NCBI GenBank assembly: GCA_009103225.1
Contig: RHPI01003244.1
Location: 124,001 to 188,000 of the forward strand
Length of the DNA stretch: 64,000 nucleotides
Origin: Chlorokybus atmophyticus
Taxonomy: Eukaryota; Streptophyta; Chlorokybophyceae; Chlorokybales; Chlorokybaceae
Reading direction: 5' to 3'
Shown: in pieces, positions 51,643-62,877 of the stretch
Numbering within the stretch: position 1 is the first letter of the stretch
Layout of the letters: each line of letters begins with the position of its first letter
The notes under the pieces: generated by a model
What the model was told of the DNA's origin: nothing
What the model saw: only the letters and a program-made list of their open reading frames with translations
Databases searched by the model: none
Position numbers and translations under genes: made by a program

Positions 51643-54600
51643 ATGGATATTACTAACGTGCACAATTGTTCATGGACTTTAGTTACACAACAACTTCAAC
51701 CATGGATTGAAGAGCAACACATGTTTGTTGGCGCAATGCGTTGTTGTGGTTTGTGTGGAGTTGCATTGTTTGGTCAATGTGCGCGTGCCAGTATGTGTTT
51801 ACATAATCTTCATGATGAAACACCACCTTATGCTATTGCAAATATATTCATGGATAATTACACACACACATCTTGCAAGATGCACGTTTGACAAACATGC
51901 TACGGTGGTTCCGCACGTCGACATCACACGGTCATGTATTCGAGTGAATATATTCGTGGAGTTTTAGGAGAACATCCTATTGCAATTCAGTATTTAGGCC
52001 CACTCAACACTTGCATTCAACTCGACAGTCAATGGCCTCACAGTTATGGTGTCGGTATAATGAGTTCAAATTCTCTTATCAAAGGTCCATTAATTGTTTG
52101 GGATGACTATCGTTTTAATGTTGATGATGTGCCTGCATTTTTACATGAGTTATTAAATGAACTACTGAACACGAATGAGCATGTCAAACAATACTTAATT
52201 ATGTTGGAGTATCCTTCCATATGTAGTGGTATACCAATTACAAGTAGTTCTATAGTTGAACACATTGTTCAAGAACAATGTCAACGTAGCTTGCTTAATG
52301 TAGTCAATCGCAGTGAACGTTTACATGTATTAACTACATTACTTCATATTGATATGCCGACCCATAATACGCAAACACCTAATCAATTAATAGCTGGTGG
52401 AATGATTCGTCGTGACAATCAAGAATTTACTATCTTATTACATTCGTCGAAATCATCTACCAATTCAGGTTTAAGAGTAGAAGATGCTTTATTTCCAATG
52501 TTATTCCCACAAGGCGTTGGTAGTTATAATGGTGTACATATACGCTATTTCAGCAAGTATCTTCAGATGCGGTGTTCTATGGCATTTTCCATGTTTACTC
52601 TACACAAACCCTATATACTACTGATGTATCATATTCGTCAAGCGTTATTGTTGGTGAATCAATGTTGTACCATCCTATTAAATAAAACCATTGTCAAATA
52701 CAAAAAAGACAACTCTACTGCCTCAGATGAAGATGCTATCCGTCACACTATCAAATACAAAATCCCGGGTTCTATTATCGGCTCACCAGCTTGGCACCGT
52801 ACACAGTTAGGTGATTTGCTTACATTTGTGGATCATTGGGGTATGCCTACATTATTTGTGACATTAACCGCTGACGAAGTTAGTGAAACCAAGTGGCCTG
52901 AAGTTGTGGATATTAGTAATTTTGTTAAAAACATTAATCAGAATTTTACGTGGCGTGATGCTTCTATCGGAATGTGCACGTTTGTTTCATCACCGGTTTA
53001 TGGTATTTTTTCAGATATATATAATTCGACATAAGCTTTTAGGAAATGTTGAACATTATGTCATTAGTTATGAAACACAGCATCGTGGGTCATTACATGC
53101 TCATGTTATGCTGTGGTTGTCAGATGATGACATTGAACGGGTTTGTAATGAAATCGTTGCATTTATACCTGGTGATTATGACGATGTTCAACAAGAGTTC
53201 ATGGCTCCTTCACACATAAATTAACACGTGCTATTAAAATACGTTTGCAAGAAGCAATTGCACGTTTGTACTCCTGTTGGCTCAGGTTGTCGTCCTTTTA
53301 ATTCAGAGTGTCGCTATGGTTTTCCATATGATGTACAACATGAGCAAGAAGCCAAATTCAATAGTAATACGAAACGTTATTAATATTATCGTCCACGTTA
53401 TGAAGACCGTAACGTTGTTCCGGATCATACATCATTGCTATTACTTTGGGGTGCACATTGTAATGTTCAAAAGGTCACGAATGATAATTGGTCATTGTAC
53501 ATTCTGAAGTACACGATGAAAATGGAGCCCACAGGCGCATTAAACATTAGTTCAGAAAATGCTAAAGCATTGGGGTTAAATGGGTTGTTTGAAATTGAAT
53601 TACGTTTTGTGAGTGCCATGTATTTGTCAAAGCCATTAGCCTCTGCTGAAGCTGCTTTAACATGCTTAGAAATCCCGGTGATCCATAAATCAAGTCGTGT
53701 CATTTACGTCGATTCTCAAATGCCTATGCATCGTACTCAAATATTGCAAGGTGCGCAACATGTGGTGATACACTCAATTGATGTATATTGTGCTCGACCT
53801 CAGGAATTGGAAACGGTGACGTTTTGCGAGTACTTTCGCTATTATCTTCGAACAAAGAACGTGACATCGTCCGCCAGGTATGTGCTCTCAAAAGAGGTCA
53901 TGTTGGATTCTTTGGGATATGTAGTCAATCGTCTCAAAGAACAACAAGTCATTAAATTCAGTGATTGTCATCCTGTTCATAATTTAGAGGGGTACTTTTT
54001 CAATTACTTGTTACAAAAGGTGCATTTTCGCAGCAAGCATGAACCGTTGAGTGAAGAAAATGAGCAGCATTTATATTATGATGAATGCATTATACGTGGG
54101 TTTCTAGATGATGATGTAAACACTCTTGAACAACATATTATGACATATTGTACCAAACATTTATATACAGAATATCAAACTCAACAGTTACTGACTCAAA
54201 TGGTTGAAAAACAATCGGTAAATATTAATCATATCAGTACCGCCAATGGTGAGAATGAACATATGGCAGAAGTTGTAACACCACAACAAATCGAAATACT
54301 AGGATATGTTCATGAGTTTCCAAATATCGCACATGAATCGTTAAGTTCTGAATAACAACCGACATTTGATGAAATAGTGAATGAACACACCGGCTTTCAC
54401 GTAATATCAGGAACTCCCGGCTCTGGCAAAACATTTCTGACTAAAGAAAGTACTTCTTACTTACGTAATCAAGGTGTTAAAGTCATGTTGTGTGCATCCA
54501 CTGGAGCTGCGGCTATATGATTAAGTACTACAGCACGAACAGTTCATACAACGTTTGCTATACCATGTGCCAGAAGTTTTTTGCCTTACTTATCGTTAGT

Positions 54601-55606
54601 GGATAGTCGCTATGGCATCATGAGTGCCGCTCAAGTGTTTATCATTGATGAATACTCCATGTTAACTGCAGAGATTGTCAACTTAATATTTCTACAGATA
54701 CAACAATTATACACGCCTTCCGCGATCTTAGAGAAGGTACAGATAATATTTGTAGGTTACCATAAACAACTACCACCTATCTGTAAACATAATCGAGGTG
54801 AACACATTCAACCTTGCGATACATGCCATAGCGGTCATAGTCGTTATTGGAGCAATGCTTTCAAACACAATTTGCATACATCAATACGTCATGACAGTGA
54901 TTAAGAATACCTGACATTCTTAAATACTATTCGTACTCAAGTACCATCACAAAGCTTAGTAGATGACACATTACAAAATTGTATAATGAACGGTTCATGG
55001 GAAGGCAACTTTACCACTGATACCATTACAATTTGTACACATGTTCAAGATGTCATATGCTATAATAATAAAGCTATTAAGATGTTATTTTCAAATGATG
55101 AAATTTACGAGATACCATTATACAGTAATGCTATAAATTAAAATGAGTTGCAAGAATGGGTTACGGAACCAAAGTTTCATATGTTGTCATCAATAGCCAT
55201 ACATGCCAAAGTAATTCTATTAGCCAACCTTGATCTCAATATTGGTGCAGCCAATGGGGCAATGGGCATAGTAACCAAACTACGTTATTATAAAGATCGT
55301 GTTTCTGCTATTGAAGTATACATAGTTGACACTCAAAAGTCTATTGTAGTCACTCGGTCAACATACACAACATACACTCATAAAGGTTATTCTTATTACA
55401 AATCAACATTTCCATTGCAACTAGCTTACGCTATCACCGGTCATAAGGTACAAGGTGCAACCATCAAAACAACAACAATCATTGACATGCGACATGCATT
55501 TGTGCCAGGGTTATGGTATGTTGTGTTATCAAGAGTCACTAACCGTTCTTTTTTAATGTCGACGGAGATGCCTCAAGCCATTGACATGCAACCTATAAAT
55601 TGGTAG
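51643..55606 (+). pseudogene. Helitron Rep/helicase
   Basis: Recognisable parts in order: a Cys-rich N-terminus (51643-51890, CCGLCGVALFGQC); the Helitron-like N domain (51934-53034, with LFPMLFPQGVGSYNG and AWHRTQLGDLL); the HUH nuclease motif, ETQHRGSLHAHVMLW, after a frameshift near 53010; then a long middle region; and a PIF1/RecD-like helicase with Walker A GTPGSGKTF (about 54412), Walker B-like FIIDEYSML, and C-terminal YAITGHKVQGATI and VVLSRVTN. Rep nicks and rejoins single DNA strands; the helicase unwinds them. In-frame stops occur at about 53389, 54352, 54518, 54902, 55138 and 55604, plus at least two frameshifts, so this copy should be inactive. Confidence 0.85.
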
Positions 55607-55742
55607 CAGGTGAGTGGTAAATTTTGCCAAAAAGAGCTATAGTGTGTATATCTTTCATACACTTGCACGCACATCACAGTTGTTGTAGTGTATCTTACAT
55701 TAAGTCACGTTGATCGACAATTGAATCCACTTACATACGCAG

Positions 55743-56929
55743 ATGGCTTCATTCGACTCACGCGCCATTTTCAACCGCGTCAAGACTCAGCATGAAGAAT
55801 CCCCGGACCCACGCAAGCGTCCGCACCTACATGCCAAAGAGCTCAGCAATGCTCAGAAGTTGCTTATGGACAACAACGGCATACTCCCAGAAGATTATGA
55901 GGGATTGACCTACACGCAATCCGAAGCCAATGTCCTCATCAAGGATGCAATACGTATGAGCGACAAGTTCAAGCAAGAGCACAATGTCGGCATCGTCACA
56001 GGTATTAAAGCAATACACACCAATTAGATAAATACAATGCAATTATGGCCGTATGCTTGTTATTGATCTCATTTTTGCTTAGGTGGTTGCCGACACTGTA
56101 TGAAGATGTTAGGCCATGACCTTCCTGCCAACATAAAGCGCACTATTTCATTTGCAGCTTGGAACCAAGTCTTCACCGAGCTTAACCCAAAACTTAAAGA
56201 GTCGGGACAAAAACCAATTCGCGCCAATTAAATGGTTGAATTGGTGATTATCTACAAGGCTTGCTCTTTTGAGGAGGCTAAGGTCCTTTCCGACGGAGAA
56301 GCCGCTGATTATGTGGATGCCCTTCATGAAGCCGACCCCTACAACAAGAAGAACAATAACACAACTTCCGATGAGGTATGTAAACATTTTGTAGTCATTA
56401 TGCATTGTTATAACCTAACTATCAATCAACATACATGCTAGGTGGGGGATGAGGTGCGTGATTTACTCAGCAATAGTTGCATGAGCACTACTTTGGCTCT
56501 GCCCGCAACCCCCTTACTCATAGCCACACGCAGCAACCGTGTCGGAAGCGCAAAACCTTAAAGACCTCTCACGGCTTTCAAAGCCGTACACAAGTTGTGT
56601 ACTTGCTACGACATTTACATGAAGGCAAAGTTTATATCGGACAAACCAACAATCTAGTACGAAGGTTTCATGAGCACCGACGCCATCCACCACGCAAGAT
56701 GTTAAAAGACTTGGATGCAAGCAAGCCATTTGCCAATCAAATAGAAATGCGCTCATTGGGGTGGGCCACTACCAAAGAAGAGCTGGACACATTAGAAACC
56801 AAGGTCATTCGAGAATATGACTCGCGTGGGCCTAATGGTTACAATATAGATCAAGGTAACCCAGCTAAGATCAAGGCATTTTGGGCACGTTGGCGCAAGA
56901 ATCCTCATTTTGGTAGACGCAAGCGTTAA
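55743..56929 (+). pseudogene. C-terminal extension of the Helitron protein ending in a GIY-YIG endonuclease
   Basis: Exons 55743-56001, 56083-56375 and 56442-56929 join at GT-AG sites. The first two (MASFDSRAIFNRVKTQHEES..., then GGCRHCMKMLGHDLP...) match no family I know; an in-frame TAA lies at 56229. A one-base shift between 56477 and 56557 separates them from the nuclease frame. The nuclease has the GIY-YIG signature as VVYLLRH...KVYIGQTNN, the catalytic Arg in LVRRFHEH, a Glu in ELDTLETKVIREY and the terminal GYNIDQG, so its active-site residues are intact. A strong intron (55610-55742, GTGAGT...CAG, phase 0) connects it to the helicase frame, whose TAG lies one codon before the donor. 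The natural reading is one original Rep-helicase-nuclease protein; a separate cargo gene is the alternative. Confidence 0.7.
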
Positions 56930-57154
56930 AATGGTAAAATTAGCAATAAACAACATAGTGCCAGCATGAAAAATGCACTGTGCTGTAATATGTTGTATTA
57001 TATACGGTCATGTACATGTACCAAATGTGCATACTGATTGATGAAATTGCATGCATGCGTATATGCATCATTACTAAGGATTGCATAGGTGAAATCAATC
57101 ACCTTCATGCACACTGACAATTTATTTAATCAATAGCAGTCGCCGCTCATTACT

Positions 57155-57309
57155 ACCTCCATCGCGCCTCCATCGCCATCGCGCCTCCATCGACGTCGCG
57201 CCTCCATCGCGCCTCCATCGACGCCTCACCTCCATCGCGCTTCCATCAACGTCGCGTCGCCATCACGCCTCCATCGCCGTCGCGCCTCCATCGCGCCTCT
57301 ATCGCGACA
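57155..57309 (+). repeat. CGCCTCCATCG minisatellite, middle copy
   Basis: Same unit types and orientation as at 51361 and 61951, here with 'cgacgtcgcg' variants. It lies between the nuclease gene and the 3' end of the convergent JmjC gene. Confidence 0.85.
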
Positions 57310-57705
57310 CCATGAAATGCAATAATAAATAAGCAATGGCCAGAGTTAAACGGGCAATATATTCCTCATAATAATTCCACATTGATGTCAATACGCTGAA
57401 TGTCACTATATAAAAAGACCAATAAAAATGTACCAACAAATACAAAATGCTTCATTCATACCAACCTCGTCCATACACTTTGTGACACAAATCAATATAA
57501 TATATTATGTATACATAACTAGTACAAATGCATCGTTGTCAATCAAAATTAACTGACTAAGTCTTGGCACAAAACAACTAGTACACCAACCGAATCAACC
57601 CAACAAATTCACCACCGAATGCAACAATACACGCTTGATCTGCCAACAAAACATGTCAGCAACTTGAAATAACCATGGCCATCAGCCACATCACATCAGC
57701 ATTTT

Positions 57706-60700
57706 TTACAATACCTCTAACTTGTCCTCTTTGTTACCATGACGTCGAGGGAGAGCACGTAACTCGTGTGTCTGCTTGAGACATTGGCCAACACTTTCCG
57801 GAGCCACAAAATTCATAGCCATTTTGATACAGGAATGTAAAAGTTAAGATTCATACAACATCAATACCCACCACAAAGCTCACCAACTCTACCATACCTG
57901 TAAGTTGCGTACTTGATGTGGGCATCCAGCCGGGATAAAAACAGCGTCTCCCTCGTACTGGATAAAACGCCAAGGTACAACACCTGACATTCAACGATGA
58001 AGTGATACTCACATACTGCACGTGAATGAACTTGTACGAATTTTACCATGCTGACGGTAAAGATCTTGCAAGTGTTCCACTTTCAAGTAAAAGCTCTGAT
58101 CATAAATGGGATCAACTATCTGACAATAAATGAAGCCATCACTGAGTGACATTACAAAGAACCCACACAGTATTACAAAGCTACAGACCTTTTCACGGCG
58201 TCCATTGTGATGGTCAGGAAACTTATGCAGATTTTCCACCACATATGCGCGTAATTTGTTTGCATCTTCACGCTTGAAGATATCCCATACAGCTCCACTA
58301 ACATCCGCCTGACCAATACTCGTAGCAATCAAAACCAACTCAGTCAATATCACAGCATCACAAGCACATACCTGACATTGCATTCTAGGCTTCCTCAACA
58401 ACTGAGCAGCAGCCTTGGCATTGTGCCCATAAGGATCACTATTGAACAATAAAACATTGACCTGAAGTATTCAACAAGTCATGATGCAAGTAATTCACAA
58501 ACTAACAATATGACCAACCACACACACGCACACACACACTTACCGCATCAGACAAGTCCATATGAAGATGTGTGACTGAGTTGCCCTTTTCCAATTCTCC
58601 ACACCCATAAGCAATATAAAACTTAGGGCCTAGGTCGACAGGTATTTGATCCTGCAACAAAATACAACAACATGGCATAGTATGTTGAAATGAACCATAC
58701 AACATGCACTTAAAACAGCGTAAATAACACACACCAAGGGTACACAATTGGCCAGATTGTAGTCGCCCGGGCTGGGATGCGTGTACTCCTTGAAAGGCAG
58801 CATGGCAATAAACTCGGCAAAATGTGCTGGCAACACATCCTTAAAACAAGCCTGTGAAACAACAATGACATATAAATAACACCATCATTACAAATGAAGC
58901 ACACTAAACATGGTTGATGCACATATGCACATCACCTCAGTCGGCCAATCCTTCATCTTGAGGAACTTGCGCACAATGCCATTATCATCCCACAATCCTT
59001 CCTCAAAACCACGGAAGAACTTGGTGGTGGTCACTGGAACCTATGCACACACCATAAACACTTACCTCAATACCTTAGTGAGTAAGAATGTACCGCACAA
59101 AGACATTCATACCTCACACAAACCATCACAATCCAACACAACGATTTCGGGCGATAACCGCGCGATCTCGCGACATAGTCTGCTGGCATCCCATTGCTTC
59201 TGATCCACCACAACCCCCTTGACAACCACCGGTTGTCTACGTTGCCAATGAAATTGAAAATGCTTCAACCCTGTTTTGCCTAAAAACATTGTAAGCACAC
59301 AGTCATATCCCACACAATGGCAGCAACTTACTTCTGTTCAGCTGCTTCATGGTGGGTCGCCAAAGTTCATATTGCTGTACACGTGAAACATGCAAACGAT
59401 GAATACACCAATCCATCAGACATGCCGATACCAACAACCAACCAAAAACATCAAGTACCTCACATCGCTCATACAAGGCGGAATATACCGGAGTGACTAC
59501 CGCATGATCGTAGTTAAAACAAACAACAACACCCCTACAAAATGCATGAAGTCATCAATAACAGAAGTGTGTGACACCAATTACCACATGCCGTGTGACC
59601 CACCCGTGCTGTGGCCGTAGGTGCTGGTCTCGCTCTTGGGTGCAATGCATTCATGCCTGCATATACATGTCCATCAATGTGTCTAAATGTGCCAATCACC
59701 ACACCCAACAACAAAGCACTAACCTCTTCCGCAGTAGCAACAACTGCAGGCACCACCACCGACCAGCGTGCACGCATCAATGCATGATCAAAATGAAACA
59801 CACGCTGAATGCATATAGTGCCAACATGGCTAACGGCCTGGCATTGCGGGATCTGTGAACGAAACCGCTCATGGAAGCATTGCGCACATAAGTCATAGCC
59901 CGTGCATACAGTGCAAGTGGCATGCACGTCCTCGATGCTTCCACGACACCGATTGCTGCAAAAATAAACGACTTTGGCTCAACATGGCAAACAGGAACCA
60001 CGCCGCATACTCACCAATACAAACGTTGCCCTAGGATAACCGGCTTCTCAGTCAACTGGTACACCTCTGTGACACACGCGTCAGTTCAGCCCATGCATTA
60101 ACCAATGCCTGCACTCAAGAAGTGACATACCTGCTAAAGTCAATGCCTGCACCTGAACTTGCATTATGGACATCACCACCACACAAACATGTTGTAGAAT
60201 AAACTCCACAACCCGTGGGGCACTACCAATGCCTGATTTGCAGCTACCAGGGCTAGCACTATGCACCTGCAGCTCATAGTCACTAAGCCAGTCTTAACCC
60301 AACCAACACAATTTCAGCTCATATCATTGCCCAACCTTGCGCTTTGGGTCAGCTATAACATTGCCCAAATCCACAACACGGCCGCTTGCCGCGTGGGCGC
60401 CAGCGACGCGCACCAGATTGTCCTCGAGGAGCTCGCCCTACACAAGCTGTATCACCCAACTAACACCATCACAGCACAATGGCAACTGGCTTAACTACTA
60501 ACCAGTAGATGGTGCCTCAACAGATTCTTGGATGATGCCACCCGCATCTGAGCAAAACACAATGAAACACATAACATCGCCAACAAACACCATTACTACC
60601 AACCTGATATGCCACTATCCATGACCACAAGTGACGCCGCAGAAGTCCCCGCACCTGTCATTGTACGGTTACAACACCACACACAATGAACGCCTGCAGG

Positions 60701-61687
60701 GCACAACAACAACAACTGACCCGCAATGACATCATGGGCTACTGCAGAATCCACAGCAGCCACCGGTGCAAGACACGCAGCTGAACTCGCACCTGCTATC
60801 CTCGCAAAATGACACCAACCAAGTATCAGTACCACTCACGACAAGCACCCACACACAGCACAACAACCAATAACTCGCTTACCTTGCAAAGCAGCAACGG
60901 CAGTCGCCAGTTGCTGTGTGGTAGTAGATAATGCAGTAACATCAGCAGCAATGTCATTCATTTGGGCCTGAAGTTGGCACACCTACAAGTGCAAACTATC
61001 AACAACACAACCCCATTCCTGTCGTCATTAACATACAACTACTGACTTGAGTTTGCAAGGGAACCAGCTCGCTTGCATTGCTGCAGTCAGAACCCGCCGC
61101 AATGACATCTGAGAGCAGAACATGTCACATCCCATGCAAAACAAACAAACAAACAAGAATGCCAGTACCCGGTGCGATGTCCCTAGCCGCCAAAGGCATC
61201 TGACCACCCATAACGACAACCACTGCTTGCCTTCGTCCAGGCTTGCCACTAATCTGCATGCTCGACGTCACTACTAATCAACAAAACCACATAGTACAGC
61301 TTACCTCAACATACTGATTGAAGGCGGCTTGCGCTCGACTCCAGCTCGTGAGACACTGCATATGGCCCAATTAGAAGCCTTAACAAGGTCACACAACACA
61401 TGTCACAAACTTACAAAATCCGCTTGTCGCTTCACAGAAGCTCGCTCAACAAGAGATGCATGTGGAGGGCGAAGACCTTTCTGAAATAAACAAAAACACA
61501 ATAAATAACATGCAACAACTCCACAAAAATTGCACAAACTCACTGGGATGTCGCAAGAAGACTGCCGGGCCAACTGCTCGAGCTCATCAACCAACTCGTC
61601 ACCACCCGCATTCTGGCGCATTCGATAGTACCGACACACCATCGAATGCAAAATGCAAGCGAACTTTCGATAGATCACCCTTGCCAT
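57706..61687 (-). CDS. JmjC histone demethylase, KDM3/JMJD1 type
   Basis: Many short exons. Well-defined ones (minus): 59374-59332, 59279-59113, 59040-58936, 58851-58735, 58651-58544, 58461-58372, 58308-58189, 58119-58047, 57983-57898 and about 57827-57706. They encode a complete JmjC domain: [59 protein letters not shown] with the iron-binding Hx[23 protein letters not shown], and [18 protein letters not shown] with the second iron His, then [12 protein letters not shown]. These features fit KDM3 enzymes (plant IBM1 group), which remove methyl groups from H3K9. Upstream (59960-59850) is a zinc-finger exon, CNRCRGS...[14 protein letters not shown], and N-terminal exons are Ala-rich with a coiled-coil-like part. 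The last exon lacks a normal acceptor (AT where AG is expected near 57828). The start at 61687 is uncertain. The gene converges on the Helitron. Confidence 0.8.
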
Positions 61688-61838
61688 TGCCAAAGCAAAA
61701 AGGACAACCCCAAGCCGCCATGTCCGACCTACGCCCATCACCGAACCTACAACACGCCCAACTAATGCACCCACAACCACATGACCGCCATCGCCGCCGC
61801 CCACCGCCACCGCCAACCACGCTGCCACTCACACCGAC

Positions 61839-61857
61839 AAACCCTAACCCTAAACCC
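61839..61857 (+). repeat. Short telomere-like repeat
   Basis: AAACCCTAACCCTAAACCC is about two and a half units of the plant-type CCCTAAA repeat. It is too short to imply a telomere and may be chance. Confidence 0.5.
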
Positions 61858-61913
61858 ATATGCCCGCCGATAAACAAAACGATAATGGCGTCACCAGGAA
61901 GAATCACCGCCGT

Positions 61914-62220
61914 GCATGAACAAATCACGACCTAGCAACGCGATATCGCATCCCCATCGCCGTCGCGCCTCCATCGCTGCCACGCCTCCACCGCGTTCGG
62001 GACGCGGCGTCCCCATCGCCGTCGCGCCTCCATCGCGACTCCATCGCCGTCGCGCCTCCATCGCCGTCACGCCTCCACCGCGACTCCATCGCCGTCGCGC
62101 CTCCATCGCCGTCACGCCTCCATCAACGCCGCGCATGAACAAATCACGACCTAGCAACGCGATATCGCGTCCCCATCGCCGTCGCGCCTCCATCGCGCCT
62201 CCACCGCGCCTCCATCGCCA
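61914..62220 (+). repeat. CGCCTCCATCG minisatellite, right copy, with a 219-bp duplication
   Basis: The largest of the three blocks. The segment 'gcatgaacaaatcacgacc' plus 'tagcaacgcgatatcgc' occurs at 61914 and again at 62133, each followed by minisatellite units. On the minus strand the repeat keeps a frame open as MEARRRW-type peptides, but I read this as a repeat and not as a gene. Confidence 0.85.
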
Positions 62221-62222
62221 AG

Positions 62223-62877
62223 GGTGCTGAATAAATCAAACGATAAAAGAACCGCGAACGCCGTGATATCGATATTCATTGGATGGACCAAATAAACCAC
62301 CACCATCCAGTTGATTCAACGCCGCGTTCAGCCTCCATGCTAGTTAAGCGGAGAGGATCTAATGCAAAACAACTTTGAACAAACGAAGGGGAGGAAAGCG
62401 TAAACTAAGCATTCAGTCAGCATGCACTCATCCACCAACGTGCTCGTGTACTCTTGTGCCTGCGCAATGCTGCTCATGCAAAAAAGTGTGCACCATCAGA
62501 ACCATATTTCAGTGTTGAAAGGAGCTTACCCACGCAATGTTTGCTCAACAATGAAAATGCTACCAACGCTGACCCTTTCCGCCTAGGCCGCCCTACGACA
62601 ATGGCAGTAGGTTACCAATGAGGTCAACAAGTCGGCGATGCCATTGCTGCGGTGGCACCTAAGCTTTAGTTAAGCTCAACTCGCAAAGTCAGCACACCAG
62701 ACAAATGCTGCGCTCAGCACGTTGCACAAAGGTGTGCTGTCGCGTCCGTCCAAACTTCGTCACCCCCAACCGTGAATGTTCTCCCGGTTCAGTCGTCTCG
62801 AACCGGGTTTCGTCAATATTCGTCGACAGAAGTGGTGATTTCGCCAAAGCAAACGTGACGCAGCTGAGAGGCAAGCC
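62223..62877. other. Intergenic region
   Basis: No supported gene between the minisatellite and the last gene. It should contain the promoter of the gene starting at 62878. Confidence 0.5.

Larger units (their letters stand above)
51503..57335 (+). mobile_element. Helitron-type rolling-circle transposon with GIY-YIG region, decayed
   Basis: The element encodes an HUH Rep domain and a PIF1-like helicase on the plus strand, the hallmark of Helitrons, followed in frame after an intron by a region ending in a GIY-YIG nuclease. It is clearly AT-richer than its surroundings. A 26-nt sequence at 51503-51528 (gcttatttattagcggcatttcatga) recurs inverted at 57310-57335 with few changes. Each copy follows a minisatellite block, so these mark approximate edges. 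Exact Helitron ends (5' TC, 3' hairpin plus CTRR) were not identified. Confidence 0.75.

Noticed and set aside
53389-56231. Recurrent in-frame TAA/TAG codons in the Helitron as a sign of stop-codon reassignment (TAA/TAG read as Gln, as in some ulvophytes).
   Set aside because: The positions do not all fit Gln, a TGA also occurs, frameshifts are present, and host genes end cleanly at TAA, TAG or TGA (THI4, heparinase-like, lipase). Decay explains it better.
56477-56929. GIY-YIG as the lost endonuclease of the Penelope-type RT at 32-36 kb.
   Set aside because: It is 20 kb away, shares the Helitron's AT-rich composition, and is linked to the helicase frame by a phase-0 intron.
61839-61857. Telomere or chromosome end.
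   Set aside because: Only about two and a half repeat units inside gene-bearing sequence.
61891-62193. A 100-codon minus-strand frame with repeated MEARRRW peptides.
   Set aside because: It is the minisatellite read in one frame; the repeat recurs at two other sites without conserved coding.
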